A DNA stretch of 51,735 nucleotides from JALYRV01 sp036675475 (GTDB lineage: Bacteria > Acidobacteriota > Vicinamibacteria > Vicinamibacterales > SCN-69-37): contig JAKFEY010000004.1 in assembly GCA_036675475.1 (NCBI GenBank), positions 1 through 51,735 on the forward strand. The letters are read 5' to 3'. The translations under genes were made by a program, and so were the position numbers. The notes under the pieces were generated by a model, which saw nothing but the letters and a program-made list of their open reading frames with translations, did no database searches and was not told where the DNA came from. Positions 1-7,983 of this stretch are shown here, piece by piece (position 1 is the first letter of the stretch; each line of letters starts with the position of its first letter).

Positions 1-10
1 GCGTACACAC

Positions 11-43
11 AAAAAAGGGCCGCTGGAAACCAGCGGCCCTTTT
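11..43 (-). terminator. Rho-independent terminator after tRNA-fMet
   Basis: A perfect 14-bp stem (13-26 with 30-43, loop AAA) is followed on the minus strand by a run of six T (complement of 11-16). It begins 8 bp after the CCA end of the tRNA, so it most likely ends that transcript. The stem carries A and T runs on both sides, so it could also act from the other strand. Confidence 0.9.
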
Positions 44-49
44 CAATCT

Positions 50-127
<78 letters not shown>

Positions 128-136
128 ACAAATTTG

Positions 137-153
137 ATGGGGCTCTGCCCCAT
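137..153. repeat. Short hairpin in the HIRAN-tRNA gap
   Basis: A 7-bp perfect hairpin (ATGGGGC, TCT, GCCCCAT) lies in the 100-bp gap between the HIRAN stop and the tRNA. No T run follows it, so it is not an obvious terminator. The adjoining sequence (C-rich tract, then CGCTCGCTC) resembles the accC-accB gap at 51.3 kb. Nothing else is recognised between 128 and 227. Confidence 0.4.
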
Positions 154-227
154 ACCCCGGCTCGGTCGCTCGCTCAGCCTGATGGCTTCGCTCCGCTTCC
201 TCGCGAAGAACCCTAAGTATACCTTGA

Positions 228-548
228 TTAGTCGCCGATCGGGAAGGCCGAAAGATCGATGAAGACTTGAATCGCGCCCTGCGTGGTGCGATCCGTTGTC
301 GCCCGGCGAGCTGGACAGGACACGGCCGCGGCAGACGCGGCACCCTTGATCGCCTCGTAGCGGCTCCGCGCGGCCTCCGGTGCCACGTATCCGATCTTGC
401 CGCCCGGGCCGTGCACCGCAATGGCGTTCAGAAAGTACCGGTTGTCAGGCTCAGGCACGAGCGTCGCGCTGAACGCGCCCGGCAGTGACGCAAGCCGTTC
501 GCGGTAGCCCAGCGAACCGACGACGGCGACATGTGAAGCAGCGGACAT
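228..548 (-). CDS. Stand-alone HIRAN-domain protein
   Basis: A 106-residue protein of which nearly all is a HIRAN-like domain: VVGSLGYRERL near residue 9, then PEPDNRYFLNAIAV around 32-46 and KIGYVAPEAARSRYEAI around 51-69. The pattern 'EPDNxxxxNAIAV ... IGYV' is the family hallmark. HIRAN domains bind DNA 3' ends in HLTF/Rad5-type helicases and also occur alone in bacteria, so a DNA-repair-related role is inference. No helicase or nuclease domain is fused. The start is an ATG with little Shine-Dalgarno signal. An AT-rich stretch just upstream holds a TAAAAT -10-like box (555-560), so the mRNA may have a very short leader. The gene lies upstream of tRNA-fMet on the same strand. Confidence 0.7.
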   Translation of the reverse strand: MSAASHVAVVGSLGYRERLASLPGAFSATLVPEPDNRYFLNAIAVHGPGGKIGYVAPEAARSRYEAIKGAASAAAVSCPARRATTDRTTQGAIQVFIDLSAFPIGD

Positions 549-645
549 CGAAATATTTTATTCTGGATTGCCACGATGGAGCAGCTCGCCCTCGCACGTC
601 GGCCGTCGTGTACCCGGCCGCGGGACTCGTACCCGAAGCGGCGTG

Positions 646-3501
646 TCAGGCGGCCGGCAGACGATCGATCACGTCCTTGATCTTCCGGCCGAGGGCCGCG
701 GCGCTGAACGGCTTGTGCAGGAACTCAATCCCTGGCGCCAGCACGCCGTGGTCCGCGATGGCCCATTCGGCGTATCCCGACATGTAGATCACTTTCAACG
801 CCGGCCGCAGCGCCACGAGCTGCTTCGCGAGCTCGGGTCCGCTCGTGCCCGGCATCACCACGTCGGTGAGCATCACATCGATCGAGCGATGCCGATCGAA
901 CAGGTCGAGCGCCTCCACGGCATCCGCGGCGACGAGCACCGTATATCCCTGGCGCTCCAGCAGACGCCTGGTCAGCTCGCGCAGACCTTCCGCGTCTTCC
1001 ACGACGAGGATGGTTTGCGCGCCCGACGGCAGCGGCCCGGCAGCGGTGGCGGCCGGCGGGCGCATCTCCTCGACGCCGACCGCCGGGAAGACAAGCTCGA
1101 AGGTCGTGCCGCGCCCCACTTCGGTGCTCACCTCGATGCGCCCTGCGCACTGCGTGACGATGCCCTGGACCGTCGCCAGGCCGAGACCGGTGCCCCGGCC
1201 CGGACCCTTCGTGGTGAAGAACGGCTCGAACAAATGCGCGACCACCTCGGGCGCCATGCCGGTGCCGGTGTCGGTCAGGGTCAGCGTCACCGTCCCGGCC
1301 TCGCCGTGCGCCACGGCAATCACGAGCGAGCCTCCGGACGGCATCGCGTCGCGCGCGTTGACGGCGAGGTTCATCACCACCTGCTGGACCTGCCCGAGAT
1401 CGGCCCGCAACACCGCCGGCTCGTGCGCGAGCGTGACGGTCACGGCGACGTCCTCCCCGATCAGCCGCGCGAGCATCGGCCGCATCTCGGAGACGACCAC
1501 GTTCAGATCGAAGACCGTCTGCTCGATGACCTGCTTGCGCGAAAAGGCGAGCAACTGCCGCGTGAGCCCGGTCGCGCTATTGCCGGCGTTCTGGATTTCG
1601 GTGATGTCCGCCCGCAGCGGGTCGCCGGCCGGGAGCTCGTCGAGGACCAGCTCGCAGTAGCCGAGCATGGCAGTGAGCAGGTTGTTGAAGTCGTGCGCCA
1701 CGCCGCCGGCGAGGCGGCCGACCGCTTCCATCTTCTGCGCCTGCTGATACTGCTCCTCCAGCCGGTGCCTCGCGGTGACGTCCAGCGCGATGCCGAGGCC
1801 ACGGATCGCCCGCCCTGCCTTGTCGTGGATGATCCGGCCGGCGCCGGCCAGCCACCGCACGCCGCCGCCGGCCTGCAGCACGCGGTACTCGAGCGTGAAT
1901 TCCCTGCCCGATCGATGCGCGGCGGCGACCTCCGCCTCCAGCCGCCCTCGATCCTCGGGATGCACCGCCGCGACGAAGTCCGCGAACGTGCCGCCGAACG
2001 TCCCTGCCGCGATCTCGTGGTGCCGCTCGAGCATCGGCGACCACGCCAGCACGCCGCTGGCGACGTCGAGGTCCCAGATGCCGACGCCCGCGTACTGCAT
2101 CGCGAGCACACCCCGCTCGTCGGCGGCCGTTTTCGCGTCGAGGGCGCGGGTGCGCTCGGTCACGTCGGTCCCCGAATGGAACGTCCCGACGACATCGCCG
2201 CTGCGTCCCCGCACGACCGTATTGCGCCACTCGATCAACCGCTCGGCGCCTCCGGCCGTCACGATGGCATTGAGGTGTTCGGGCAGGTCCCCGGCCAGCA
2301 GCGACGGGTGCAGCGCGGTGAGCTCGGGCCGCTGCCGCTCGGGGACGAACGTTTCGATCCAGTCGCGCCCGAGCACGTCGGGCGGCGGGCATTCGAGCGT
2401 CGCGCAGGCATAGCGGTTGGCGAGCGTGACCCGTCCCGTCGTGTCGAGCGCGACCAGCATCACCTGCGCGGCGTCGAGGTAGCGCTGCGCGCGGTCGCGC
2501 GCGTTGCGGACGGCCGCTTCGGCGGCCTTGCGCTCGCCGATCTCGTACTCGAGCTCGCACACGTGCCCGACCTGACCCGCAAGCGCCATCAGCAGCTGTT
2601 CGTCATGATCGGTGAACGGGCGCCCCTCATTGCCGGCAAGACACATCCAGCCGTACACGTGACCATCCGACGCAAGCGGCACGACGATGTACCCGTCGAT
2701 GGGCGGATGCAGAGCGGGCAGGTCCAACGCCGCCGGGTCCCCCCCGGAGTTGTCGCCCCGCATGGGGCGGCCCGACGTCACGACTGTCCCGAAGATGCCT
2801 GGCGGCACGTCGCCGGCGACCATCCACTCCGCCGGGGACGCGGCGTCCGACCCGACGCCGCAGCAGAGCACCTGCTCCACGGTCTGCTCCGTGCGGTGAA
2901 CGATCCCGACCGTGCCGTACGTGGCGCCGAACAGATCGCGTGCCGCCGCACAAACGTTCCGCAGCAGGCCATCCGTACCGCGATCCGCCGAGAGCTGCAG
3001 GGTGATGTTGATGAGCGCCCGCAGCTGCGCGTTGGCGATGCGCAAATCGTCAGGCCGCTCGTCCGTGGCCAGCCGCAATTGATAGCGCCGCGATCGCGGC
3101 ATCATCGATGCGGCGTCACTCGGCGTCACCACCTCTTTCGCCAGAACACTGGCGACGATCTGCAGCACGCGCTGCGGATCCGCGGGCTTCGTGAGCACGT
3201 GCGCAATGCCGGTGGCCAGCGCGCGGGCGCGCGCCTCGCGCTCCCCGTACGGCGCGGTGTAGAAGAGCACGGGAATCTGACTGGTCGAGGGCTCCAGCTG
3301 CAGCCGCCGCATCAGCTCGTACCCGTCCATCACGGGCATGAGCACGTCGGTGATGATCAGATCCGGATGCACCAGACCGACCGCATCGAGCGCCTTGCGT
3401 CCGTCCGACGCCTCGATCACCCGATGCCCCTGCTGCCCCAGCAGCGCGACGAGCGGGGATCGATACGCGGCAACGTCGTCGACGATGAGAATGGTAGCCA
3501 C
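646..3501 (-). CDS. Hybrid sensor histidine kinase (REC-GAF-PAS-PAS-HisKA-HATPase-REC)
   Basis: A 951-residue cytoplasmic hybrid kinase with no membrane segments. Numbered from the GTG at 3501: receiver domain 1-125 with phospho-acceptor Asp52 (TDVLMPVMDG); GAF-like region about 170-320; two PAS/PAC units about 335-455 and 465-580; HisKA with His603 in GGVAHDFNNLL; ATPase domain about 695-810 with FEPFFTTK and GTGLGLATV; C-terminal receiver with Asp880 in LTDVVMPG. The GTG start is preferred over an in-frame ATG at 3567 because homology begins there (VATILIVDDV) and because a palindromic operator-like site at 3533-3550 would otherwise be coding. The two receivers allow an internal phosphorelay. 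The input signal is unknown. Confidence 0.9.
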   Translation of the reverse strand: MATILIVDDVAAYRSPLVALLGQQGHRVIEASDGRKALDAVGLVHPDLIITDVLMPVMDGYELMRRLQLEPSTSQIPVLFYTAPYGEREARARALATGIAHVLTKPADPQRVLQIVASVLAKEVVTPSDAASMMPRSRRYQLRLATDERPDDLRIANAQLRALINITLQLSADRGTDGLLRNVCAAARDLFGATYGTVGIVHRTEQTVEQVLCCGVGSDAASPAEWMVAGDVPPGIFGTVVTSGRPMRGDNSGGDPAALDLPALHPPIDGYIVVPLASDGHVYGWMCLAGNEGRPFTDHDEQLLMALAGQVGHVCELEYEIGERKAAEAAVRNARDRAQRYLDAAQVMLVALDTTGRVTLANRYACATLECPPPDVLGRDWIETFVPERQRPELTALHPSLLAGDLPEHLNAIVTAGGAERLIEWRNTVVRGRSGDVVGTFHSGTDVTERTRALDAKTAADERGVLAMQYAGVGIWDLDVASGVLAWSPMLERHHEIAAGTFGGTFADFVAAVHPEDRGRLEAEVAAAHRSGREFTLEYRVLQAGGGVRWLAGAGRIIHDKAGRAIRGLGIALDVTARHRLEEQYQQAQKMEAVGRLAGGVAHDFNNLLTAMLGYCELVLDELPAGDPLRADITEIQNAGNSATGLTRQLLAFSRKQVIEQTVFDLNVVVSEMRPMLARLIGEDVAVTVTLAHEPAVLRADLGQVQQVVMNLAVNARDAMPSGGSLVIAVAHGEAGTVTLTLTDTGTGMAPEVVAHLFEPFFTTKGPGRGTGLGLATVQGIVTQCAGRIEVSTEVGRGTTFELVFPAVGVEEMRPPAATAAGPLPSGAQTILVVEDAEGLRELTRRLLERQGYTVLVAADAVEALDLFDRHRSIDVMLTDVVMPGTSGPELAKQLVALRPALKVIYMSGYAEWAIADHGVLAPGIEFLHKPFSAAALGRKIKDVIDRLPAA

Positions 3502-3532
3502 ACCACAAGGTAGGCGTTCGCGCGCGGCGAGG

Positions 3533-3550
3533 CTGTCCTCTACGGGACAG
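3533..3550. promoter_or_regulatory. Palindromic operator candidate, site 1
   Basis: The sequence CTGTCC-TCTACG-GGACAG is a perfect 6+6 palindrome with a 6-bp spacer, the geometry of Crp/FNR sites. It lies 31 bp upstream of the hybrid-kinase GTG start. If TACCTT (3507-3512, minus strand) serves as -10, the centre falls at about -41.5. Two near-identical sites occur at 11565-11582 and 13950-13967, one of them beside a Crp-family gene. Function is inference. Confidence 0.6.
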
Positions 3551-3583
3551 GGGCCGCGCGGGCACACACGGGGACCGCCCCAC

Positions 3584-4507
3584 CTATCCGCCGTACAACG
3601 GCGTCGTCACGTACTTCAGCCCATCGTCGACCGCGATCATCAGCACGGTCTTGCCAGGGCCGAGCCGCGCCGCGACGCGAAGCGCGGCCACGAGATTCGC
3701 GCCGGTGGACGTGCCGGCGAAGATGGCTTCTTCGCGCGCCAGCCTGCGCGCCATCGCTTCCGCGTCTTCGGTGGACACCGGCTCCACGCCGTTGATCAAG
3801 TCGCGCGAGAACAGCGGCACGAGACGGCCTGTGCCCATGCCCTCCATGCGATGCGCGCCTGGCGCGCCGCCCGAGATCACCGCCGACGTGGACGGCTCCA
3901 CCGCAATGACCTCGACGGACGGATTGTGCCGCCGCAGGCCCTGCGCCGTGCCGCGGATCGAGCCGGCCGTGCCCACCGCGTGCACGAAAGCGTCAATCGC
4001 ACCGCCCGACTGCTGCCAGGCTTCATCCGCCAGCGGACCGTATCCCCCGGCCTGATCGTGATTGTTGAACTGATCGGTCCAGAACGCGCCGCGCTCCGCA
4101 ATCAGCTGCTCGACTTCAGCCTGCATGCGCACGAACAGGTCGGGCGTGATCGTGCCGCCCTGACTCGGCACGATGCGCAGCGTCGCCCCGAACGCCTCCA
4201 TGTGCCGGCGCTTCTCGAGAGAGAACGCATCCGACGTCACAATCGTCGTCGGATACCCCTTCGCGGCCGCCACGAACGCGAGCGCCGTGCCCGTGCTGCC
4301 GCCCGTGTATTCGACGATCTCCTGCCCCGGCTTCAGCCGCCCGTCGCGCTCCGCCGCCTCGATCATCGCAAGCATCATCCGGTCCTTCATGCTGCCGGTC
4401 GGATTCGCGAGCTCCAGTTTGATCAGAATGCGCGCGCCTCCGGCCGGCGCAAGCTTTCCGAGCGGCACCAGCTGCGTGTTGCCTATCGTCGAGAGAATCG
4501 ATCCCAT
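3584..4507 (-). CDS. PLP-dependent cysteine synthase family protein
   Basis: A 307-residue fold-type II PLP enzyme of the cysteine synthase / cystathionine beta-synthase family. The PLP lysine is Lys41 in NPTGSMKDRM. The loop that in CysK reads TSGNTG is TGGSTG here (68-73), as in atypical members, so the exact substrate (O-acetylserine or another beta-substituted amino acid) is uncertain and no gene symbol is given. GTAGSIRGTAQGL matches the phosphate-binding region. The C-terminus is short, so it lacks the CBS domains of cystathionine beta-synthase. It stands alone between the DUF7662 gene and the operator in front of the hybrid kinase. No other sulfur-assimilation gene is nearby. Confidence 0.8.
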   Translation of the reverse strand: MGSILSTIGNTQLVPLGKLAPAGGARILIKLELANPTGSMKDRMMLAMIEAAERDGRLKPGQEIVEYTGGSTGTALAFVAAAKGYPTTIVTSDAFSLEKRRHMEAFGATLRIVPSQGGTITPDLFVRMQAEVEQLIAERGAFWTDQFNNHDQAGGYGPLADEAWQQSGGAIDAFVHAVGTAGSIRGTAQGLRRHNPSVEVIAVEPSTSAVISGGAPGAHRMEGMGTGRLVPLFSRDLINGVEPVSTEDAEAMARRLAREEAIFAGTSTGANLVAALRVAARLGPGKTVLMIAVDDGLKYVTTPLYGG

Positions 4508-4568
4508 GGCCGGAGTTTAAGCTGATTCGATCCGGCGAACCGGCAAGACACGGCCGCGGCGCTCGAGG

Positions 4569-4841
4569 CTAGATGCCGCGGTGGAACATGACGTTCTGCG
4601 CGCCGAGGTTCGGCGTGGCGGTGCGGCCGGCCCGCGTCCAGGAACGGGCCTGGGGTGTCGCGCTGGCATCGCTGCCGTCGTTGCCCCACCACGCCGCGTC
4701 CGTGCGCGCTTCGGCCGGCAGGCCGGTGCCCATCAGATCTTCGATCTGGGTGAGCCCGAGCACGACCGTCTCGGCGTAGCGGCCGTCGAGATACTTGTGC
4801 AGCGGGAGATATGCCGAAGGCACTGACGTCACAGCACCCAA
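4569..4841 (-). CDS. Small DUF7662-like protein
   Basis: A 90-residue protein whose body fits the DUF7662 pattern: YLPLHKYL near the start, a Leu-rich 'LGLTQIEDLMGTGLP' segment, a WWGN motif at about 51-54, then SWTRAG and a final VMFHR. This domain is often found alone or beside nuclease domains and its function is unknown. The ATG overlaps the end of the upstream DUF5916 gene by 13 bp, so it is probably translated from the same message. An internal GTG at codon 4 or 7 is an alternative start. Confidence 0.65.
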   Translation of the reverse strand: MGAVTSVPSAYLPLHKYLDGRYAETVVLGLTQIEDLMGTGLPAEARTDAAWWGNDGSDASATPQARSWTRAGRTATPNLGAQNVMFHRGI

Positions 4842-7129
4842 GCGTAGCCGATTTTCAGAAAGAAGGTCCGATCGGTCTGCGCCAGATCCGTGCGGCCGCG
4901 CGGCGTCGTCAGATCGCCTCCCGGCAGGCCAAGCTGGTTGTCGGAATAGCCCACGAGCAGCACGGTCTGCGGATTGATCTTGAAACTGAACAGATACTGC
5001 GAGAAGAGGCGGCGCGTCTCGAGCTGCGTGCCGGCCGGATTGGTCAGCGCGTCGCGGTCGATGTCGGTGTACTGCAGGATCGCGCGCAGGAACGTGCGCC
5101 GATTGAAGTGATACACGGCGCGGCCCTGCGTGAGGTTCGCGGTAAACAGACGGCCCGGCGCCACGTCCAGCGTCTGGTACGTGTGGTTGAAGTCGAGCGC
5201 GAGGCGATCGAACGCGTTGAACGTGACGAACGGCGACAACCGGATCTGGTCCGCTTTCCGCGCGCCCGCGAAGTCGATGGCGCCGCCGACCACGCCGTTG
5301 ACGCCCGCTGACACGTCGCCGGTCGGGCGAATCGAGAATCCGAAATTGTGCCGGAGGTTATCGAACTCCCGGCCCGCGAAATACTCGTGGTTCGGCGCCA
5401 GGGTGTAATAAATCTCGGTCTGCAGCGGGCCCTGATAGTTGAAGCTGAGATCCTTGCCCCACTGCGCGCGCTCGCCCTTGAAATCGGACAAGCGATCGCC
5501 GCCGACGGCCATTTCGATCCGCGAGTACCATTGGCCCGCTCCCCCGATGAAGGCGCGGCCGAAGAACCCCCCGAAGCTGCGGAGATCGGTCTGCGTGACG
5601 AAGCCGCTGTCGGCGCGGAAGTCCGGTGAGAACCCGTCCGCCCTCGCGCGCATGAACCAGTTGCGCGTCCCGCGATTGAACTGCAGCGCATACGCATAGC
5701 CGCCAAAGGCATCGTCGCGCTGATCGAAGCGCGCGGCGACATCCGACGGATAGTCGGTCTGCGACCCCAGCAGCTGAAACTGCACGCTGTTCGAGCGGCC
5801 GATGCGCACGAGGCCGTCGACACCCGCCACGTGATTCGCATACTCGTCGCCGTCACGGCTCGCCACGAGCAGCCCGATCGCCGACGTGCCGGCGATGTCG
5901 CGGCGGTAGCGGCCAACCATGCTGGTGAGCGGCGAGTCGATGGACGTGAAGGCAGAGCCCTCATATCCAGGAAACGTCATCGTCGTCACCTCATCGCGGG
6001 CGACGAATGTGCCGAACGCGTGGCGATCCTGCTTGCCCGTCAGCTTGGCGCCCCATGAGGGATCGACGATCGAGCGCGTGAAGACGGCGTCGATGGGCGT
6101 GCTGAAGAAATCCGCCCCCTCGAGAAAGAACGGCCGCTTCTCCTCGAAGAAGAGGCGGAAGCGCGTGTTGATGTCGAGCTGCGCGGCGTCGGCTTCCACC
6201 TGATAGAAGTCGGGATTCAGAGTGCCGCTGAAGGTGATGTTCGGCGTGATGCCCCACCGGGCCGACAGGCCGGCCTGGTAGTCGGGATCGCCGTTCTCGA
6301 GAGGCGCCGGCATGACGACCGATGGGGCCGGACGATCGGTGCGCGCCACCGTCACGGTGGGGTCGAATTCGATGTTGCGGCCGGGCGTAATGCCCTGCAG
6401 GCCTGTGATGCTGTCGAACTGGCACACCAGGCAGTTCTGGTTGCGATCGGTGTAGGTCGACCGCAGGCGCGTGCGCATCGAGCGCGGCACGTCGCGCGCG
6501 GCGCTGAAGCCCCACGTCTGGACGTCCTGCCCCGCGGGGAACCGCAGCGACGAGAACGGCACCGCCACCTCGACGGTATAGCCGTCGGCCGTGATGCGCC
6601 CTTCGGCGTCCCAAATCGCGTCCCACGACCAGTCTTCCGAAAAGTCGACGTCGCTGTTGATCGCGTCCATCTGCACGCCGCGCGGGTTGATGCGGAACTG
6701 ATAGGCGCGCCGCCGATCGTTGAACGTGTCGATCATGAAGCCGACCGTGTCGTCGAGAAACGGCACGTCGCGGTCGGCATAGTGCGCGCGAATGTCTTCG
6801 GGCTTCGGATCCTTCGCGCGAAAGGCGATGTACAGCCGCTCGGCGTCGAACGCCACGAGACAGATGGTTTCAAGCCGCGCCGGCACGTTGTCACCAGGCT
6901 GCCACTCATAAAGGAGCGGAATCTCCGTCGCATTCGCCCACGCCGCCTCGTTCAACTCGCCGTCGACGACGATGGCCGAGGAGGCGGGTTTGATGGTGAA
7001 GGTCTGGCGCTCGGGACGGACGGCTGGAGCCGTTTGAGGGGCCGGCTGCTGGGCAGCCGTGGCAAAAGGCGTGGACACGGGGGCGACCAGACACACGCCC
7101 AGCATGATGACGAAACGAAGTGTGCGCAC
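4829..7129 (-). CDS. Secreted DUF5916 protein with CBM9-like N-terminal domain
   Basis: About 766 residues from the GTG at 7129. A signal peptide (VRTLRFVIMLGVCLVAP ... ATAAQQ) is followed by a carbohydrate-binding-family-9-like domain ('IVVDGELNEAAW', about residues 40-230) and a long C-terminal DUF5916 region rich in alternating aromatic beta-strand segments, as expected for an outer-membrane or surface beta structure. The last residue of the coding frame before the stop is leucine, not the Phe/Trp usual for Bam-assembled barrels. A longer reading frame to 7339 exists but would overlap the upstream methyltransferase and lacks homology, so GTG 7129 (or ATG 7105) is chosen. It lies 53 bp after the methyltransferase gene and may be cotranscribed with the exosortase operon. 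Confidence 0.8.
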   Translation of the reverse strand: MRTLRFVIMLGVCLVAPVSTPFATAAQQPAPQTAPAVRPERQTFTIKPASSAIVVDGELNEAAWANATEIPLLYEWQPGDNVPARLETICLVAFDAERLYIAFRAKDPKPEDIRAHYADRDVPFLDDTVGFMIDTFNDRRRAYQFRINPRGVQMDAINSDVDFSEDWSWDAIWDAEGRITADGYTVEVAVPFSSLRFPAGQDVQTWGFSAARDVPRSMRTRLRSTYTDRNQNCLVCQFDSITGLQGITPGRNIEFDPTVTVARTDRPAPSVVMPAPLENGDPDYQAGLSARWGITPNITFSGTLNPDFYQVEADAAQLDINTRFRLFFEEKRPFFLEGADFFSTPIDAVFTRSIVDPSWGAKLTGKQDRHAFGTFVARDEVTTMTFPGYEGSAFTSIDSPLTSMVGRYRRDIAGTSAIGLLVASRDGDEYANHVAGVDGLVRIGRSNSVQFQLLGSQTDYPSDVAARFDQRDDAFGGYAYALQFNRGTRNWFMRARADGFSPDFRADSGFVTQTDLRSFGGFFGRAFIGGAGQWYSRIEMAVGGDRLSDFKGERAQWGKDLSFNYQGPLQTEIYYTLAPNHEYFAGREFDNLRHNFGFSIRPTGDVSAGVNGVVGGAIDFAGARKADQIRLSPFVTFNAFDRLALDFNHTYQTLDVAPGRLFTANLTQGRAVYHFNRRTFLRAILQYTDIDRDALTNPAGTQLETRRLFSQYLFSFKINPQTVLLVGYSDNQLGLPGGDLTTPRGRTDLAQTDRTFFLKIGYAWVL

Positions 7130-7182
7130 GGTTAGGTTGGACGAAGGCCGGCGGCGTGAGGTTTCTCTCCGACGCGCGGATT

Positions 7183-7983
7183 TCACGATTTTTGCACGAT
7201 GGTCGCCAGCAGATAGCCGTGTTTTCTGACCGCCGGCATGTGCCGGTCGAGCCAGACGAACGGCCGCACAAAGGCGCCGCTCACGCGGGCTGCCGGCCTG
7301 CACCAGGCATGGCAGGCGAGGTCGAGGATGCGCAGCCACCCGGGCATGAACAGAATCGCCGTCTCGTCGACCACCACGAGTCCCGCGCGCTCGAGCATCC
7401 GGCGCAGCGCGCGCCGCGAATAGGACTTCTCGTAGCCGTAGGCGTACAGCCCGGCGGCCTGCATGACGGTGGCCATCAGCGGCCGCAGGAACGGGTCGTG
7501 CCGGTTCGGCACGCCGATGATGGCGCGCCCGCCCGGCTTCAGCACGCGCGCCATTTCCGCCACCGCCTGCTCGGTTTCGTCGAAATGCTCGATCGTCCCC
7601 ATCGAATAGATCGCGTCAAAGCTGCCCGTCGCAAACGGCAGCGCGCGCACGTCCGCGACGGCGCTGCGCAGCGGCGATCGATCGAACGCCGCGTGGGCCT
7701 GCCGCAGGGTCGGCTCCGAAATGTCGACGCCGTACGCCTGGGCGCCGCGGGCGCCCGCCCAGGCGAGGATGCGCGTGTTGCGCGCCTCATCCCACAAATC
7801 GGTTTTCAGAATACGCAGGCCGTCGAGGGCGGGCAGATGCTCGGCGAACAGGCGCTGCTCGTTGGCGGCGTAGTACGCCGTCGACACCGCGCCGCCAAGA
7901 TCCGGAAAGCGCTCGCCGACGCGCGCCCAGAAGCGGCGATAGGCGGAGTCGCGTGCGGCCGCGCGTGCCGTTCGCGTGCTCAC
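7183..7983 (-). CDS. Class I SAM-dependent methyltransferase
   Basis: About 266 residues. The Rossmann-type SAM site is visible as ILKTDLWDEARNT (atypical motif I), the acidic strand end AYGVDIS, DVRALPFATGSFDAIYSMG and the EMARVLKPGGRAIIGVPN post-motif. The chosen GTG start overlaps the stop of the upstream membrane-protein gene (GTGA), a classic coupling arrangement. An ATG at 8028 is possible but would read 46 bp into the upstream gene. The substrate is unknown. Being the fourth gene of the speD/exosortase operon, it may modify a glycan or lipid used with the sorted surface protein (inference). Confidence 0.8.
   Translation of the reverse strand: MSTRTARAAARDSAYRRFWARVGERFPDLGGAVSTAYYAANEQRLFAEHLPALDGLRILKTDLWDEARNTRILAWAGARGAQAYGVDISEPTLRQAHAAFDRSPLRSAVADVRALPFATGSFDAIYSMGTIEHFDETEQAVAEMARVLKPGGRAIIGVPNRHDPFLRPLMATVMQAAGLYAYGYEKSYSRRALRRMLERAGLVVVDETAILFMPGWLRILDLACHAWCRPAARVSGAFVRPFVWLDRHMPAVRKHGYLLATIVQKS

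Noticed and set aside
568..3513. A 981-codon open frame on the plus strand opposite the hybrid kinase
   Set aside because: It is very rich in Arg/His/Gly/Pro, has no recognisable domain, and mirrors the codon bias of the real kinase gene. Such antisense frames are expected at this GC content.
7130..7339. A 70-residue N-terminal extension of the DUF5916 protein
   Set aside because: It overlaps the methyltransferase gene and precedes a typical signal peptide that starts at GTG 7129.
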